Source: Mucilaginibacter sp.
Lineage (GTDB): Bacteria > Bacteroidota > Bacteroidia > Sphingobacteriales > Sphingobacteriaceae
Assembly (NCBI GenBank): GCA_031292485.1
Contig: JARLHA010000077.1
Coordinates: forward strand, 1 to 59,726
Length of the DNA: 59,726 bases
Direction: 5' to 3'
Position 1 is the stretch's first letter. Each line of letters starts with the position of its first letter. A model generated the notes under the pieces. It was not told the origin of the DNA, ran no database searches, and saw only the letters and a program-made list of their open reading frames with translations. Below are positions 9,408-18,088 of this stretch, piece by piece. A program made the translations under genes and the position numbers.

Positions 9408-10079
9408 ATGCATAAAATATTACTTACATTTCTGGTCTTATTTTTTATCCAGGCAAACGCTTTCGGGCAAAGCGACTGGAAGCTCAACGAGGAGAAGGAC
9501 GGCATTGAAATTTATACCAGTAGTGTTCCCGACTCAAAAGTTAAAGCCATTAAAGTTGAATGCGTTATAAAGGCAACTGAATCACAATTGGTGGCGCTTT
9601 TGATGGATATAAATTCCAGCGCCAACTGGATATATCATACCAAAACAGCTAAAGTAATCAAACAGGTTTCCGCTTCTGAACTTTATTATTATTCGGAAGT
9701 TAGTTTGCCCTGGCCAGCTGCCAACAGGGATTTTGTAGCACATTTAACCGTGAGCCAAAACCCTGTAACAAAGGTAGTGGTGATAGATGGGCCGGCCGTC
9801 CCCAACATGGTACCGCTTAAAAAAGGCATTGTGCGTATTAATAATTCGAAAGGCAAATGGACAATCACTCCAAAAGGATTTGATGAGCTAAAGATTGAAT
9901 ATACTTTACATACCGATCCGGCAGGTAGCCTGCCGGCATGGATGGTGAATATGTTTGCAACAGAAGGGCCTTTAAAGGTTTTTGAAAACCTGAAAGTTCA
10001 AATGCAAAAACCCGACTATAAAAACGCAGCACTGCCTTTTATTGATAATAAGCAGTATGCATTAAATGCGGCCTATTAA
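9408..10079 (+). CDS. Exported START-domain lipid-binding-like protein
   Basis: A 223-residue protein with a signal peptide (MHKILLTFLVLFFIQANAFG, cleavage near FGQ). Residues about 24-205 match the START/SRPBCC helix-grip fold: WKLNEEKDGIEIYTSSV, a central LLMDINSSANWIYHTKTAKVI, and the family signature PWPAANRDFVAHL, with a C-terminal helix GPLKVFENLKVQM. Bacterial periplasmic START proteins are thought to bind lipids or other hydrophobic ligands in a deep cavity; the ligand here is unknown. The gene stands alone between a terminator and a 200-bp gap and has a palindrome-rich upstream region. Confidence 0.88.
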   Translation: MHKILLTFLVLFFIQANAFGQSDWKLNEEKDGIEIYTSSVPDSKVKAIKVECVIKATESQLVALLMDINSSANWIYHTKTAKVIKQVSASELYYYSEVSLPWPAANRDFVAHLTVSQNPVTKVVVIDGPAVPNMVPLKKGIVRINNSKGKWTITPKGFDELKIEYTLHTDPAGSLPAWMVNMFATEGPLKVFENLKVQMQKPDYKNAALPFIDNKQYALNAAY

Positions 10080-10253
10080 ATGCTAAAAGGTAAATCCTTA
10101 ATTTACTTATCGCTCCATTTTTAGTAAATCTTTTTTTGTTCCGGCGCTGACATTTCTACAACCTGAATCTTCCTGTAAACAGCTTCTTTTTTTGGAATGG
10201 TTGCAAATTAACGCAGCGCTCCATTTACCATTTCTGTTTTAGCTTATTTATAC

Positions 10254-10275
10254 CTTAATTTATCGCCAAATTAAG
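10254..10275. promoter_or_regulatory. Perfect inverted repeat immediately before the glycosidase ATG
   Basis: CTTAATTT (10254-10261) and AAATTAAG (10268-10275) form a perfect 8-bp inverted repeat with a 6-nt centre, ending 4 nt before the ATG at 10280. It could be an operator or a start-masking hairpin. Confidence 0.4.
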
Positions 10276-10279
10276 TTTC

Positions 10280-12952
10280 ATGAAAACGCCGCTCCGCATA
10301 TTTGGAGGATTGTTGCTTTTAAGCACATCCGCCATCGCCCAAAACAATAAACCTGTTTATACTTCAAAAGCTTACACTATTTACCCCGACCGCGTTGTGC
10401 AGGGAAAATATATAGCAAAAGCTATTTCATCAACTTCCCTGACATCCAATTACCGAAGCCCGGCAAACCTATTTAAAAGCCCGGTTATTGAGTTTAAATT
10501 CAGCATTAACGGTAAGGATAATGAACTGACGCCCGGCGTGAACCATCATTTTACCTGCCTTGCACAGGGCAATGAAACGCCGGTAATTGAATTTGGCGAG
10601 CCCGATAAGGTACAAAAACTGGTTCCTGCAACAACTTTTCTAAAACCGTCAACGCAAATAAAAATAAGGTTGAATATGAATCCGGTACTTAGTGCATTTA
10701 AGCAAAGAGGTTTTTATACCTGTGTTAACGGCGATAAAATTTATAAAAATGATTTTAAAGGTGTTTTTGTGGCGGGTAATACAGCACCGATGATTTGGGA
10801 TTTTAACAACCTGGTGAATCATCCCGACCTGCAACTGAAAGACCCTGACGGCGACGGTATTTACGAAACTACCCTGGTTTTAAATAAGCCGGAGGATGAA
10901 AATAAAATAGCTTCCTCCTGGACGATGACCCGTGATGCCAGCGCTTTTCCACAATACCATTCGGGGTATAAAATAAGCGACGCGGTATATAACCTCGCAT
11001 TAGAGGAAATGCAAAAGGCCGTGGAACCCGACAGTACCTTCCGTACGGGGAAGGAGTGGGGCGGTGTTTGGACAAGGGACATCAGCTATAGCATTATTTT
11101 ATCCATGGCGGTACTGCAACCCAAAGTGGCGGTTTACAGCCTTATGCGAAAAGTGAAAAACGACCGGATTATTCAGGATACCGGCACCGGTGGCGCTTAC
11201 CCTTGCTCGTCCGACAGGATGATATGGGGCGTTGCGGCTTACGAGGTTTATAAAGTAACCGGGGATAAAGATTGGCTGGCAAAAGCCTACCGCATTATTA
11301 AAAACTCGGCGGATGACGATGCTTTAAATGTATATGACAGCAAAACCGGGCTGGTTAGGGGCGAATCCTCTTTTTTGGATTGGCGCGAAGAAACTTATCC
11401 CAAATGGATGCAGCCTGCTGATATTTACGAATCGGAATGTTTGGGTACCAATGTGGTGCATTACCAGGTAAATAAAGTGCTGTCGCAAATGGCGGCGTTG
11501 CTGAAAGACCCCGCCGCTGCGGCTTTATACAGGCAAAGGGCGGCAACCATCAAAAAAGGGATCCAGGCTCATTTATGGATCCCCGAAAAAGGTTATTACG
11601 GGCAATACCTTTACGGGCGCAATTACAAAACCCTTTCGCCAAGGGCCGAAGGCCTGGGCGAGGCGCTGTCCGTTTTGTTTGATGCGGCGGGGCCGAATGC
11701 GCAAAGCGTGATCAGCAACACGCCCGTAAATGAATTTGGCATCCCCTGTATCTATCCGCAGATCCCGGGCATCCTGCCTTATCACAACAACGCGATCTGG
11801 CCCTTTGTAGAAAGTTATTGGGCGATGGCATCGGCAAAGGCGGGCGATGAAATCTCATTGATGAGAGCCATCGGCGCAGTTTACCGCCCGGCGGCGATGT
11901 TTTTAACCAATAAGGAGAATATGGTGGCCACCGACGGCGATTATGCCGGTACCCAGATCAACTCCAGCAATATGCTCTGGAGCCTGTCGGGGAATATTGC
12001 CTTGGTGTATAAGGTTTTATTCGGCATCCATTATAACGAAAGCAGCCTGCAGTTTCAGCCTTTTGTGCCGGAAGCGTTGGCTGGTGAGCGTTCACTCGAA
12101 AATTACAAATACCGCGGCGCTGTTTTAAATATCAGCATGCAAGGTTTTGGCAACCTGATGAAAAGTATCAGCCTTGACGGAAAAGCCTTGCCTGGCGCCA
12201 CTATACCTGCGGGTTTAACGGGTGTGCATACGATCAAAATTATTTTGGCTGACAATGTTGTAGCTGGTAAAAGCAATTTACAACCTGGTTATACTGCACC
12301 GGAAACTCCTATAGCCACTTACCAAAATGGAACTTTAAGCTGGGACAAAATACCCGGTGCCGTGAGCTACCGGATCCTAAAGAACGGCAAATTGCTGGCT
12401 CTGGTTAAAGCACATACTTACAAGGTGCCGGCCAATGGATATGCCGAATACCAGGTTGCCAGCGTAGATGCCAAAGGCGTCAGCTCATTTAACAGCGAGC
12501 CGGTGCAGGTGATCCCTGCAAATGTAGTGTCTGTTACCGAAGCGGAAACGGTTGCTGACAAATCTGACCTGCCTTACCAGGGTTTTTCAGGAAGCGGTTT
12601 TGTGGAGATCAGTAAGACCCAAAATACCTCTATCAACATCCCGTTAAATATTACGCAAACTGGTGTCTACGCCATTGATTTTAAATATGCCAACGGCAAC
12701 GGCCCGATTAATACGGAGAATAAATGCGCGATCCGCGCCCTGGATGCCGACGGGCATTTTGCAGGAACGGTGGTTTTCCCGCAGCGCGGAAAAGGGGTAT
12801 GGTCGGACTGGGGTTTCAGCAATTCGGTGCAGCTCCATCTTAGCAAAGGAAAACATATCCTCAGCCTGCAGTTTAAACCGGCCAATGAAAATATGAACGG
12901 CGATATTAACCAGGCGATGGTGGATTATTTGAGGGTGGTGCGTCTGAACTGA
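10280..12952 (+). CDS. Secreted six-hairpin glycoside hydrolase with C-terminal FN3-like and CBM-like domains
   Basis: An 890-residue exported enzyme (signal peptide ending TSAIAQ). Residues about 20-210 are beta-rich and include an E-set/CBM-like part with DPDGDGIYETTLVLN. The catalytic part (about 230-590) is an (alpha/alpha)6 barrel related to glycogen-debranching and trehalase/GH63-type enzymes: GKEWGGVWTRDISYSIILSMA, GTGGAYPCSSDRMIWGVAAYE, ESSFLDWREETYPKW, LSPRAEGLGEAL, PYHNNAIWPFVESYW. Acidic residues in WTRD, DWREE and AEGLGEA are candidate catalytic groups. After about residue 680 an FN3-like domain (TLSWDKIPGAVSYRILKNGK) and a CBM35-like domain (VTEAETVADKSDLPYQGFSG to VDYLRVVRLN) follow. 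The exact GH family and substrate cannot be fixed by reading. No polysaccharide-utilisation partner is adjacent. Confidence 0.82.
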   Translation: MKTPLRIFGGLLLLSTSAIAQNNKPVYTSKAYTIYPDRVVQGKYIAKAISSTSLTSNYRSPANLFKSPVIEFKFSINGKDNELTPGVNHHFTCLAQGNETPVIEFGEPDKVQKLVPATTFLKPSTQIKIRLNMNPVLSAFKQRGFYTCVNGDKIYKNDFKGVFVAGNTAPMIWDFNNLVNHPDLQLKDPDGDGIYETTLVLNKPEDENKIASSWTMTRDASAFPQYHSGYKISDAVYNLALEEMQKAVEPDSTFRTGKEWGGVWTRDISYSIILSMAVLQPKVAVYSLMRKVKNDRIIQDTGTGGAYPCSSDRMIWGVAAYEVYKVTGDKDWLAKAYRIIKNSADDDALNVYDSKTGLVRGESSFLDWREETYPKWMQPADIYESECLGTNVVHYQVNKVLSQMAALLKDPAAAALYRQRAATIKKGIQAHLWIPEKGYYGQYLYGRNYKTLSPRAEGLGEALSVLFDAAGPNAQSVISNTPVNEFGIPCIYPQIPGILPYHNNAIWPFVESYWAMASAKAGDEISLMRAIGAVYRPAAMFLTNKENMVATDGDYAGTQINSSNMLWSLSGNIALVYKVLFGIHYNESSLQFQPFVPEALAGERSLENYKYRGAVLNISMQGFGNLMKSISLDGKALPGATIPAGLTGVHTIKIILADNVVAGKSNLQPGYTAPETPIATYQNGTLSWDKIPGAVSYRILKNGKLLALVKAHTYKVPANGYAEYQVASVDAKGVSSFNSEPVQVIPANVVSVTEAETVADKSDLPYQGFSGSGFVEISKTQNTSINIPLNITQTGVYAIDFKYANGNGPINTENKCAIRALDADGHFAGTVVFPQRGKGVWSDWGFSNSVQLHLSKGKHILSLQFKPANENMNGDINQAMVDYLRVVRLN

Positions 12953-12966
12953 TTGTCTGAACTAAG

Positions 12967-12998
12967 ATTCGCAGGATTATAGGATTATAGGATTTTGC
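12967..12998. repeat. AGGATTAT heptamer-like direct repeats
   Basis: Three tandem copies of the word AGGATTAT(AGGATT) lie in the short gap between the convergent glycosidase and AraC genes. A related TTAGATTATAGGAT stretch is at about 35680-35695. Probably a low-complexity dispersed repeat. Confidence 0.5.
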
Positions 12999-13006
12999 CG
13001 TCCTTT

Positions 13007-13987
13007 TTACCCCAATTTATTCGGCGATACCCCAAATTTCTTTTTAAAAGCATTGCTGAAATGCTGCAGGGAAGAGTATCCCAGCTCAAAAGCAAGTTCG
13101 CTGGCCGATTTCTGTTTTTCTAGGAGTTCATTTTTGGCCAGTTCAAGGCGGGTGTCCGATAAATAGCCAAAAACGGTATTGCCAAACATCTCTTTAAATC
13201 CTTTTTTGAGTTTATACTCGTTAATGCCGGCTACCCTGGCCAGTTCGGTAAGTCCGGGTGGCATATCCAGGTGTTTAATTAAATATTCGCGGGCGTAAAT
13301 AATACGTTCCTTATCATAATCTGTTTTTAAATATTGGCTGTTGTTATCCTGGACACTATTATAAGCTTCTGCCTGTAGTACCAGCAATTCCATAGTTTTT
13401 GAAAGCAGGAACATTTTCTTCAAATCATGCTGGTATTTGCAGTTTACTACAGCGTTTATCGCATTCAGCATATCAATATTCATAAACATACTACTGGTGC
13501 ACAGAGCGGCTGTTTTGCCTTCGGCCACTTTATCGCCAAAACGTTTCAATGCATCATTGGCGTCCTGCGTTACCCGTAAAAAGGCCTCCCTCGTAAATTG
13601 GATCATAAAGGCATTAATCTCCAGTTCGTCATTTTTTAGCGTGCCTTCGCCAGTTTGCGAATAAAGCAGGTTATGCTGGTATTTACCCAGTTCAAACGGG
13701 CGCTCGAAATGTTTGTTGCTGATAGTGGTTTTACCCGTCATATTAAAATAGGCGGTAACCATATCCAGGTCGCCTTTCCAATCCATTTCAATACACTGTT
13801 TATAGTGCCAGTTATGATAACCTATCCTGATACCATCGAAATGCCATTGCTGCATTTTGGCGTCTGCAAAAGGCAAATTCAGTTCAAAGGTGTTTTCAAC
13901 CAGCTTATTGGTATTAAAATCATTCCCTGATAAATCATTGGCGTGAAGGATGCTGTTATCTGCCCTGTTTTTTATCTCGAATCCCAT
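13007..13987 (-). CDS. AraC/PchR-type transcriptional regulator
   Basis: A 326-residue protein if started at the ATG encoding MGFEIKNRADNS; an in-frame ATG 16 codons upstream (14035) gives a basic extension with no support. The N-terminal 200 residues are a sensing domain resembling PchR-like regulators (WHFDGIRIGYHNWHY, NMTGKTTISNKHF). The C-terminal about 100 residues are a double helix-turn-helix: PPGLTELARVAGINEYKLKK, then SASELAFELGYSSLQHFSNA and FKKKFGVSPNKLG. PchR-type members in other bacteria respond to siderophores, but Bacteroidota members have diverse effectors. It is divergent from the GIN-like gene at 14130 (142 bp between starts), which is a plausible target. Confidence 0.9.
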   Translation of the reverse strand: MGFEIKNRADNSILHANDLSGNDFNTNKLVENTFELNLPFADAKMQQWHFDGIRIGYHNWHYKQCIEMDWKGDLDMVTAYFNMTGKTTISNKHFERPFELGKYQHNLLYSQTGEGTLKNDELEINAFMIQFTREAFLRVTQDANDALKRFGDKVAEGKTAALCTSSMFMNIDMLNAINAVVNCKYQHDLKKMFLLSKTMELLVLQAEAYNSVQDNNSQYLKTDYDKERIIYAREYLIKHLDMPPGLTELARVAGINEYKLKKGFKEMFGNTVFGYLSDTRLELAKNELLEKQKSASELAFELGYSSLQHFSNAFKKKFGVSPNKLG

Positions 13988-14129
13988 TTTGCTCCCGATT
14001 ATGTAAGTTTTGCTCCGTTTAATGTAACCTGCCACGCTCGTTTTTGGCCACCTTTGTATAGTAAACGCCGGTAAATATTAAACACAAAGACAGGGATGAT
14101 GTTACAGGCGGTTAACTAATAATTTACAA

Positions 14130-14825
14130 ATGAACTTTAAAAAACTCAGACAGATGATAAAAGTACAGGGAAACGGAAATATAATTTCCAAAGAAATAAG
14201 CGTGAACTCTTTTATAAGGCTCCATCTCAGCCTAACCGGACAAATAGAACTGGTGCAGGCGGATGAAGAAAAGGTGGTGATTGAAGCCGATGAAAATTTA
14301 ATGGAGTATATGGAGATAGATAATTCGGGCCGCACATTATACGTTACCGCCGGGGGGAAATGGCGCATACCCGATTTTACGTCATTAAAAACCACCATTT
14401 ATTACCGGCAATTGTACACGCTTTACAATGCCTGCGAAAAGGCATCGCTGGTTTGTGCTAATACCTTACGGTCGGGCGAGCCGGTGGAAATAAAAATCTA
14501 CAGCGATAAAAGTACCATTAGCCTGGATGTTGATGCTGCATCGGTAAAATTGATAACCGCCTGTGTGGGTAACGTAGAAATAAAAGGCGCCTGTAATTTA
14601 TTGGAGATCAGCGCGAAATCACAGGGTAACCTGGATGCTAAAAACATGAAAGCTAAAAATGTTATCCTTAAAAACTATTCGCAGGGGGATATTGACCTTT
14701 TTGCCGACGAAACCCTCACCATCAGCAACTATGGGCAGGGCAATATTCATTACTGGGGCAATGGCGTGATAAAAGATATTAAACAATACGGCGACGGAGA
14801 AGTGAGGCATCAATTGGTTGATTAG
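14130..14825 (+). CDS. GIN/DUF2807-like beta-helix protein without a signal peptide
   Basis: A 231-residue protein. The sequence has repeated beta-strand rungs (GNGNIISKEISVNSFIRLHL, IELVQADEEKVVIEADENL, VEIKIYSDKSTISLDVDAAS, NLDAKNMKAKNVILKN, LTISNYGQGNIHYWGNG), the pattern of the DUF2807/GIN putative adhesin family. Unlike its paralogues at 8602, 18089 and 19191 it starts MNFKKLRQMIKVQGNG with no hydrophobic signal, so it is predicted to stay in the cytoplasm or to have lost export; no upstream start restores a signal peptide. It is divergent from the AraC-type regulator ending its promoter region at 13987. Confidence 0.75.
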   Translation: MNFKKLRQMIKVQGNGNIISKEISVNSFIRLHLSLTGQIELVQADEEKVVIEADENLMEYMEIDNSGRTLYVTAGGKWRIPDFTSLKTTIYYRQLYTLYNACEKASLVCANTLRSGEPVEIKIYSDKSTISLDVDAASVKLITACVGNVEIKGACNLLEISAKSQGNLDAKNMKAKNVILKNYSQGDIDLFADETLTISNYGQGNIHYWGNGVIKDIKQYGDGEVRHQLVD

Positions 14826-14961
14826 GTTGACTATGTTGATTGGGTGAGTGGTTGTTGTAGCGTCATTGTGTCATTAGGTTATTGGCGAAACGGGCTACCT
14901 AAATATTCTTCCTTGATCAACTTAATCAACTAAAACCAACTCAATCAACTTAATCAACCAA
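14815..14961. repeat. TTGATTGGG/TTGATTAAG repeat pair, opposite orientations
   Basis: Forward words (GGTTGATTAGGTTGAC, TGTTGATTGGGTGAG) at 14815-14847 and reverse words (CTTGATCAACTTAATCAAC and AATCAACTTAATCAACC) at 14909-14961 bracket the gap between two genes and could pair into a long imperfect stem. Same family at 18698-18768, 19093-19143, 28220-28326 and 35632-35672. Confidence 0.75.
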
Positions 14962-14962
14962 C

Positions 14963-15199
14963 ATGGTAGAAATATTCAAAACCAACGTAACCAACAAAAA
15001 GACGGCGGCACGGGTTTTAAAAGAACTTACAGCCCGGCTGCCGGCTTATCGCTTTAATTTCGACCTGGAGGATTGCGACCGCATCCTCCGGGTACAAAGC
15101 AACTGCATAACTATCGAATGCGGCGGCATTACCGGCATTGTGAAAGAGCTTAACGTAGAAATTTTTTTGTGGGAGGACTCATTTATTGAGGCACGCTGA
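14963..15199 (+). CDS. Small conserved-looking protein, HMA-like fold without CxxC
   Basis: A 78-residue protein (MVEIFKTNVTNKKTAARVLK...). The pattern of a short strand, a helix with TAARVLKELTARLP, a strand YRFNFDLEDCDRILRVQS, a second helix GGITGIVKELN and a last strand VEIFLWED resembles the ferredoxin-like fold of heavy-metal-associated domains, but there is no CxxC metal site; single cysteines occur in EDCDR, SNC and ECGG. Its function is unknown. Its last 17 bp overlap the 3' end of the convergent gene at 15183. Confidence 0.7.
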   Translation: MVEIFKTNVTNKKTAARVLKELTARLPAYRFNFDLEDCDRILRVQSNCITIECGGITGIVKELNVEIFLWEDSFIEAR

Positions 15200-15788
15200 A
15201 TACTTCCCGGTCATCAGGTAGCAGCAGTTTGGTGCTGGCGGGGCCTTCTTCAATTAATACTTTTACCTCCTTAGCCGTGGCCGGAATTGCAAAAACCAAT
15301 TGTGTTTCCATCGACTGGTGCAATTCAAGTTTATTATCGATGCCGGGTTGCGGACCTTCAGTTTTTTCAAGCGCCTGCTGCCCGATGGCAGAATAAGGCC
15401 AGTACCCTCCCTGTGCATCTATCAAATGGACGCGTGGTTCGGATGGTTTTTGGGCGATGCCCCGCGCGTGGTTAGACATTTTTATGTGGAGGATCACCCA
15501 TGTGCTATCAGCCGGCAAGGCGGGCAGTTTTGCTTTTACTACAGGCTCATTATCAATTTTGGTAACGGTAGCACACCAGTCGTCAAAGCAAACGTCGGTG
15601 CCCAATGGGATAGTGGTGTAGCCGCTGGCGAAGTAAAAGCCAGTCCATAGCAGTAAATAGACCCCTGCAATCAGCCCCATTATTTTTAAGGTTGATTTGA
15701 GCGGTTTGCGCTTTATCGCCTTAATGATCAAACGCACCAGCAACACGGGTAAGGTTAAAAAAGTGAGGAGGAAAAGGATGGTTGTCAT
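15183..15788 (-). CDS. Membrane-anchored protein with DUF4352-like extracytoplasmic domain
   Basis: 201 residues if started at the ATG for MTTILFLLTFLTLPVLL; a start 15 codons upstream (15833) is possible but adds a second, non-hydrophobic leader. Two hydrophobic segments (about 1-18 and 32-52) are followed by a beta-rich domain: IPLGTDVCFDDWCATVTKID, STWVILHIKMSNHARG, RVHLIDAQGGYWPYS, LVFAIPATAKEVKVLIEEG. This order resembles telokin-like DUF4352 proteins of unknown role. Two cysteines (VCFDDWC) may form a disulphide. It is convergent with, and overlaps by 17 bp, the small gene at 14963. Confidence 0.75.
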   Translation of the reverse strand: MTTILFLLTFLTLPVLLVRLIIKAIKRKPLKSTLKIMGLIAGVYLLLWTGFYFASGYTTIPLGTDVCFDDWCATVTKIDNEPVVKAKLPALPADSTWVILHIKMSNHARGIAQKPSEPRVHLIDAQGGYWPYSAIGQQALEKTEGPQPGIDNKLELHQSMETQLVFAIPATAKEVKVLIEEGPASTKLLLPDDREVFSVPQ

Positions 15789-15900
15789 AACTTGTTTTTT
15801 GGATATAATGCAAAGGATCAATTTTGGTTGCAAAGAAATTTGTGCTTTGTGTGAACCTTCGGTAGAATCAAAATCATAAATTTGTTTAAATTAAGCACAC

Positions 15901-16629
15901 ATGCCATTTTTATCCCGCATATCGCTCCCGCCACTGCAGGATGGCAGTTACCTGCAGCAGATCCCAAGCCTCAGCAATGGTTTAGCGCTCGAACTCAAAA
16001 CTAACGTCACTTTTTTTGTCGGCGAGAATGGTTCGGGGAAATCGACCTTGTTGGAGGGGATTGCCGAGCAATGCGGCTTCAGCCTCAGGGGCGGCAACCG
16101 TAACCATAACAAGAACACCGGGCATCGGTTCGAAGGGTATGAATCAGCGCTGGCCGGGCACATTGGGTTGGGTTGGACGCCGAAAAGAATTACCGAAGGT
16201 TTTTTTATGCGGGCCGAAAGCTTTTTCAGTTTCGCGTCCTATATTGATGAACTGGCGGTGGATGATAACCGCATCCTGCGGGCCTATGGCGGGCGGTCGC
16301 TGCATGAGCAATCGCATGGCGAATCGTTTCTCAGCCTGTTTAATAACCAGTTCGAAGCGGGCATCTATATCCTGGATGAACCCGAAGCGGCCTTGTCGCC
16401 TGCCAGGATCCTGGCCTTTATGTCGGTGATCCACCAGCTGGATAAAAGCGGCCGCGCCCAGTTCCTCATTGCCACCCACTCGCCGATGCTCATCTGCTAC
16501 CCCGGCGCTACCATTTACCAGTTTGATGAAGACGGCGTGCGTGAAACCAGCTACCAGGACACCGAGCATTATTCCCTCACCAAATCGTTTCTGGATAATC
16601 CGGGTTTGTATTTACGGCACTTGCTTTGA
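15901..16629 (+). CDS. AAA/ABC-type ATPase (OLD/SMC-like)
   Basis: A 242-residue soluble ATPase. Walker A GENGSGKS lies at 41-48, a serine-rich signature-like stretch HEQSHGESFLSLF at about 138-150, Walker B IYILDEPEAAL with D159/E160, and the switch histidine in FLIATHSPMLI. These are the features of AAA_21/ABC-like ATPases that act alone or with partner nucleases. Small stand-alone versions exist widely with no fixed function. There is no neighbouring nuclease or toxin gene on the same strand that would mark it as a defence module. It is divergent from the gene ending at 15788. Confidence 0.88.
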   Translation: MPFLSRISLPPLQDGSYLQQIPSLSNGLALELKTNVTFFVGENGSGKSTLLEGIAEQCGFSLRGGNRNHNKNTGHRFEGYESALAGHIGLGWTPKRITEGFFMRAESFFSFASYIDELAVDDNRILRAYGGRSLHEQSHGESFLSLFNNQFEAGIYILDEPEAALSPARILAFMSVIHQLDKSGRAQFLIATHSPMLICYPGATIYQFDEDGVRETSYQDTEHYSLTKSFLDNPGLYLRHLL

Positions 16630-16810
16630 TGCTTGTTTGGATTAAACTATGTGTAAAAGTAAAGCGGCCGTGACCATCTGAAGCAGACCAAAAGGGTTTA
16701 CACAGGGTTTACACAATTTGCAAAAATAACGGATTAAATAATTGATAATCAATTATTTATGAATTAGCAGGGTTTACACATAAACAACATTTTTTTGCAA
16801 AACAATCAAG

Positions 16811-16955
16811 TGTTTTGTCCCGGCAGCATCCGTCGCTGATGAACCTGCGGATGGCGATTTTAGGCAATGTTGTTATTAGCCGGATAAAAAGAGATCAACA
16901 AGCATACTCCACGGCAGGGTCCTGTTGGAGACACTGCCGTGACGAAGTGTATGTA
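16811..16955 (+). repeat. About 145-bp dispersed element, copy A (upstream of lipoprotein gene)
   Basis: Aligns by eye with copy B (17511-17655): TTTTGTCCCGGCAGC..., GAACCTGCGGATG, TTAGCCGGATA, GGCAGGGTCCTGTTGGAGAC and GACGAAGTGT against TTTTTGTCCCCGCAGG..., GAACCTGCGGAGG, CAGCCGGATAG, CGCAGGGTCCCGTTGGAAAC and GACGAAATGG. The two lie in direct orientation exactly 700 bp apart. Confidence 0.7.
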
Positions 16956-16988
16956 CCTGCGGGAAAATATTTAATGATACCTTTAGGG

Positions 16989-17486
16989 ATGAAAAACAAA
17001 ATTGGCGGGTTAATTTTTCTTATTTCGGTGTTTATGTTTGGTTGTGGTCACTACGCAAAAAACGCCGCGCAGCAAGATGCCGAAAATTACAAACTCAGCA
17101 AAAGCCCGGAGCAATGCTTTACCGCTATTTACCGGAAAGACAGCGCATTTTTAAAATATAAAACGATGCCGGGCGGCCAGATCCTGGGGCGCTTAACCAT
17201 AAAATATGGCGAGCTTGAACCCCTGGCTTTGGAAAAAGAATTTGATCACGGCGAAATTAAAGGCCGTTTTACAAGAGATACCTTATTTGCCGAATACACC
17301 TTCGCCGATGGTGCCAAAAGAACCATTTACCGCAACCCGCTGGCATTTTTGAAGAAAAACGGCCATTTAATGCTTGGATTTGGCGCCACCGAAAATTATT
17401 TGGGCCGTACCTGGTTTATCCACCACAATTTAATCAATTTTACCAGGGGCCGGTTTCAGTTTGTGCCGGTTGGGTGTAAAAAGTAA
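16989..17486 (+). CDS. Small lipoprotein of unknown function, flanked by repeats
   Basis: 165 residues when started at MKNKIGGLIFLISVFMFGCG, which gives a proper lipobox (MFGC) and hence a lipid-anchored protein. Longer in-frame starts (to 16815) run into the repeat element and are rejected. The mature part (ENYKLSKSPEQCFTAIYRKD, FLKYKTMPGGQILGRLTIKY, GEIKGRFTRDTLFAEYTFAD, TIYRNPLAFLKKNGHLMLGF) is beta-rich and of no family that I can name. A direct repeat of about 145 bp lies on each side, so the gene may have moved or duplicated with these repeats. Confidence 0.75.
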   Translation: MKNKIGGLIFLISVFMFGCGHYAKNAAQQDAENYKLSKSPEQCFTAIYRKDSAFLKYKTMPGGQILGRLTIKYGELEPLALEKEFDHGEIKGRFTRDTLFAEYTFADGAKRTIYRNPLAFLKKNGHLMLGFGATENYLGRTWFIHHNLINFTRGRFQFVPVGCKK

Positions 17487-17510
17487 TCGGCCGGGGTTAG
17501 ATTAAACGAC

Positions 17511-17655
17511 CTTTTTGTCCCCGCAGGTTCTCTCGCAGAGGAACCTGCGGAGGATGATGTTAGCAGCTGTGGATAACAGCCGGATAGCTACAAATCAATA
17601 GGCATGTTCCACCGCAGGGTCCCGTTGGAAACCCTATGTAGACGAAATGGTATTT
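17511..17655 (+). repeat. About 145-bp dispersed element, copy B
   Basis: The 5' part is a strong hairpin (CCGCAGGTTC/GAACCTGCGG around TCTCGCAGAG). Aligned to copy A (16811-16955) and, in its first 50 bp, to a third copy at 52183-52272. Confidence 0.75.
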
Positions 17656-17668
17656 TTGTTGATTCGCT

Positions 17669-17766
17669 GTAGAGACGCGATGCTTCGCGTCTCTGGCCCC
17701 GGCGTTTGTTGAATTTATCAGGAGGTACGATCATTCATTCAAAGACGCGAAGCATCGCGTCTCTAC
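17669..17766. repeat. Pair of GAGACGCGA...TCGCGTCTC palindromes
   Basis: TAGAGACGCGATGCTTCGCGTCTCT-type palindrome at 17669-17694, and an AAAGACGCGAAGCATCGCGTCTCTAC-type one at 17741-17766. This palindrome is a widely dispersed intergenic repeat in Bacteroidota and cyanobacteria. Confidence 0.8.
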
Positions 17767-18088
17767 AATTCCAAATAAATTCATTTTTAAAAAGTCCTGC
17801 TTGCCAGGGCGCCTCGCCTCAGCCACGCCCCAAACCTTTTCACCGACCACAACCCCCGCTTTACCGATAAAACCCCTTCCTGTACCTATTTGAGGCCTTT
17901 TTGCTGTAACGGATCTGTGCTGTAGTCGTCTTATTGGTGTAATTAGAAACATAAAACAACTTACAGACAATCCAGTCTGCCGACAGGCAGGCAAAAATAA
18001 AAACATCATGAAACCATCGAAAGCAACCACTAAAAAACAAACAACGCTTGAGATGGCTTCATGGCCATTAAAAAACAAATTCAACATC

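Larger units (their letters stand above)
17487..18088. other. 600-bp repeat-rich intergenic region
   Basis: No gene seen. It contains repeat copy B (17511-17655), the two AGAGACGCGA..CGCGTCTCT palindromes (17669-17694, 17741-17766), a GCCTGCCGACAGGC-type palindrome (about 17971-17986), and the likely promoter of the gene at 18089. Confidence 0.7.

Noticed and set aside
16815..16988. N-terminal extension of the lipoprotein gene
   Set aside because: Encoded by the 145-bp repeat and would bury the lipobox signal.
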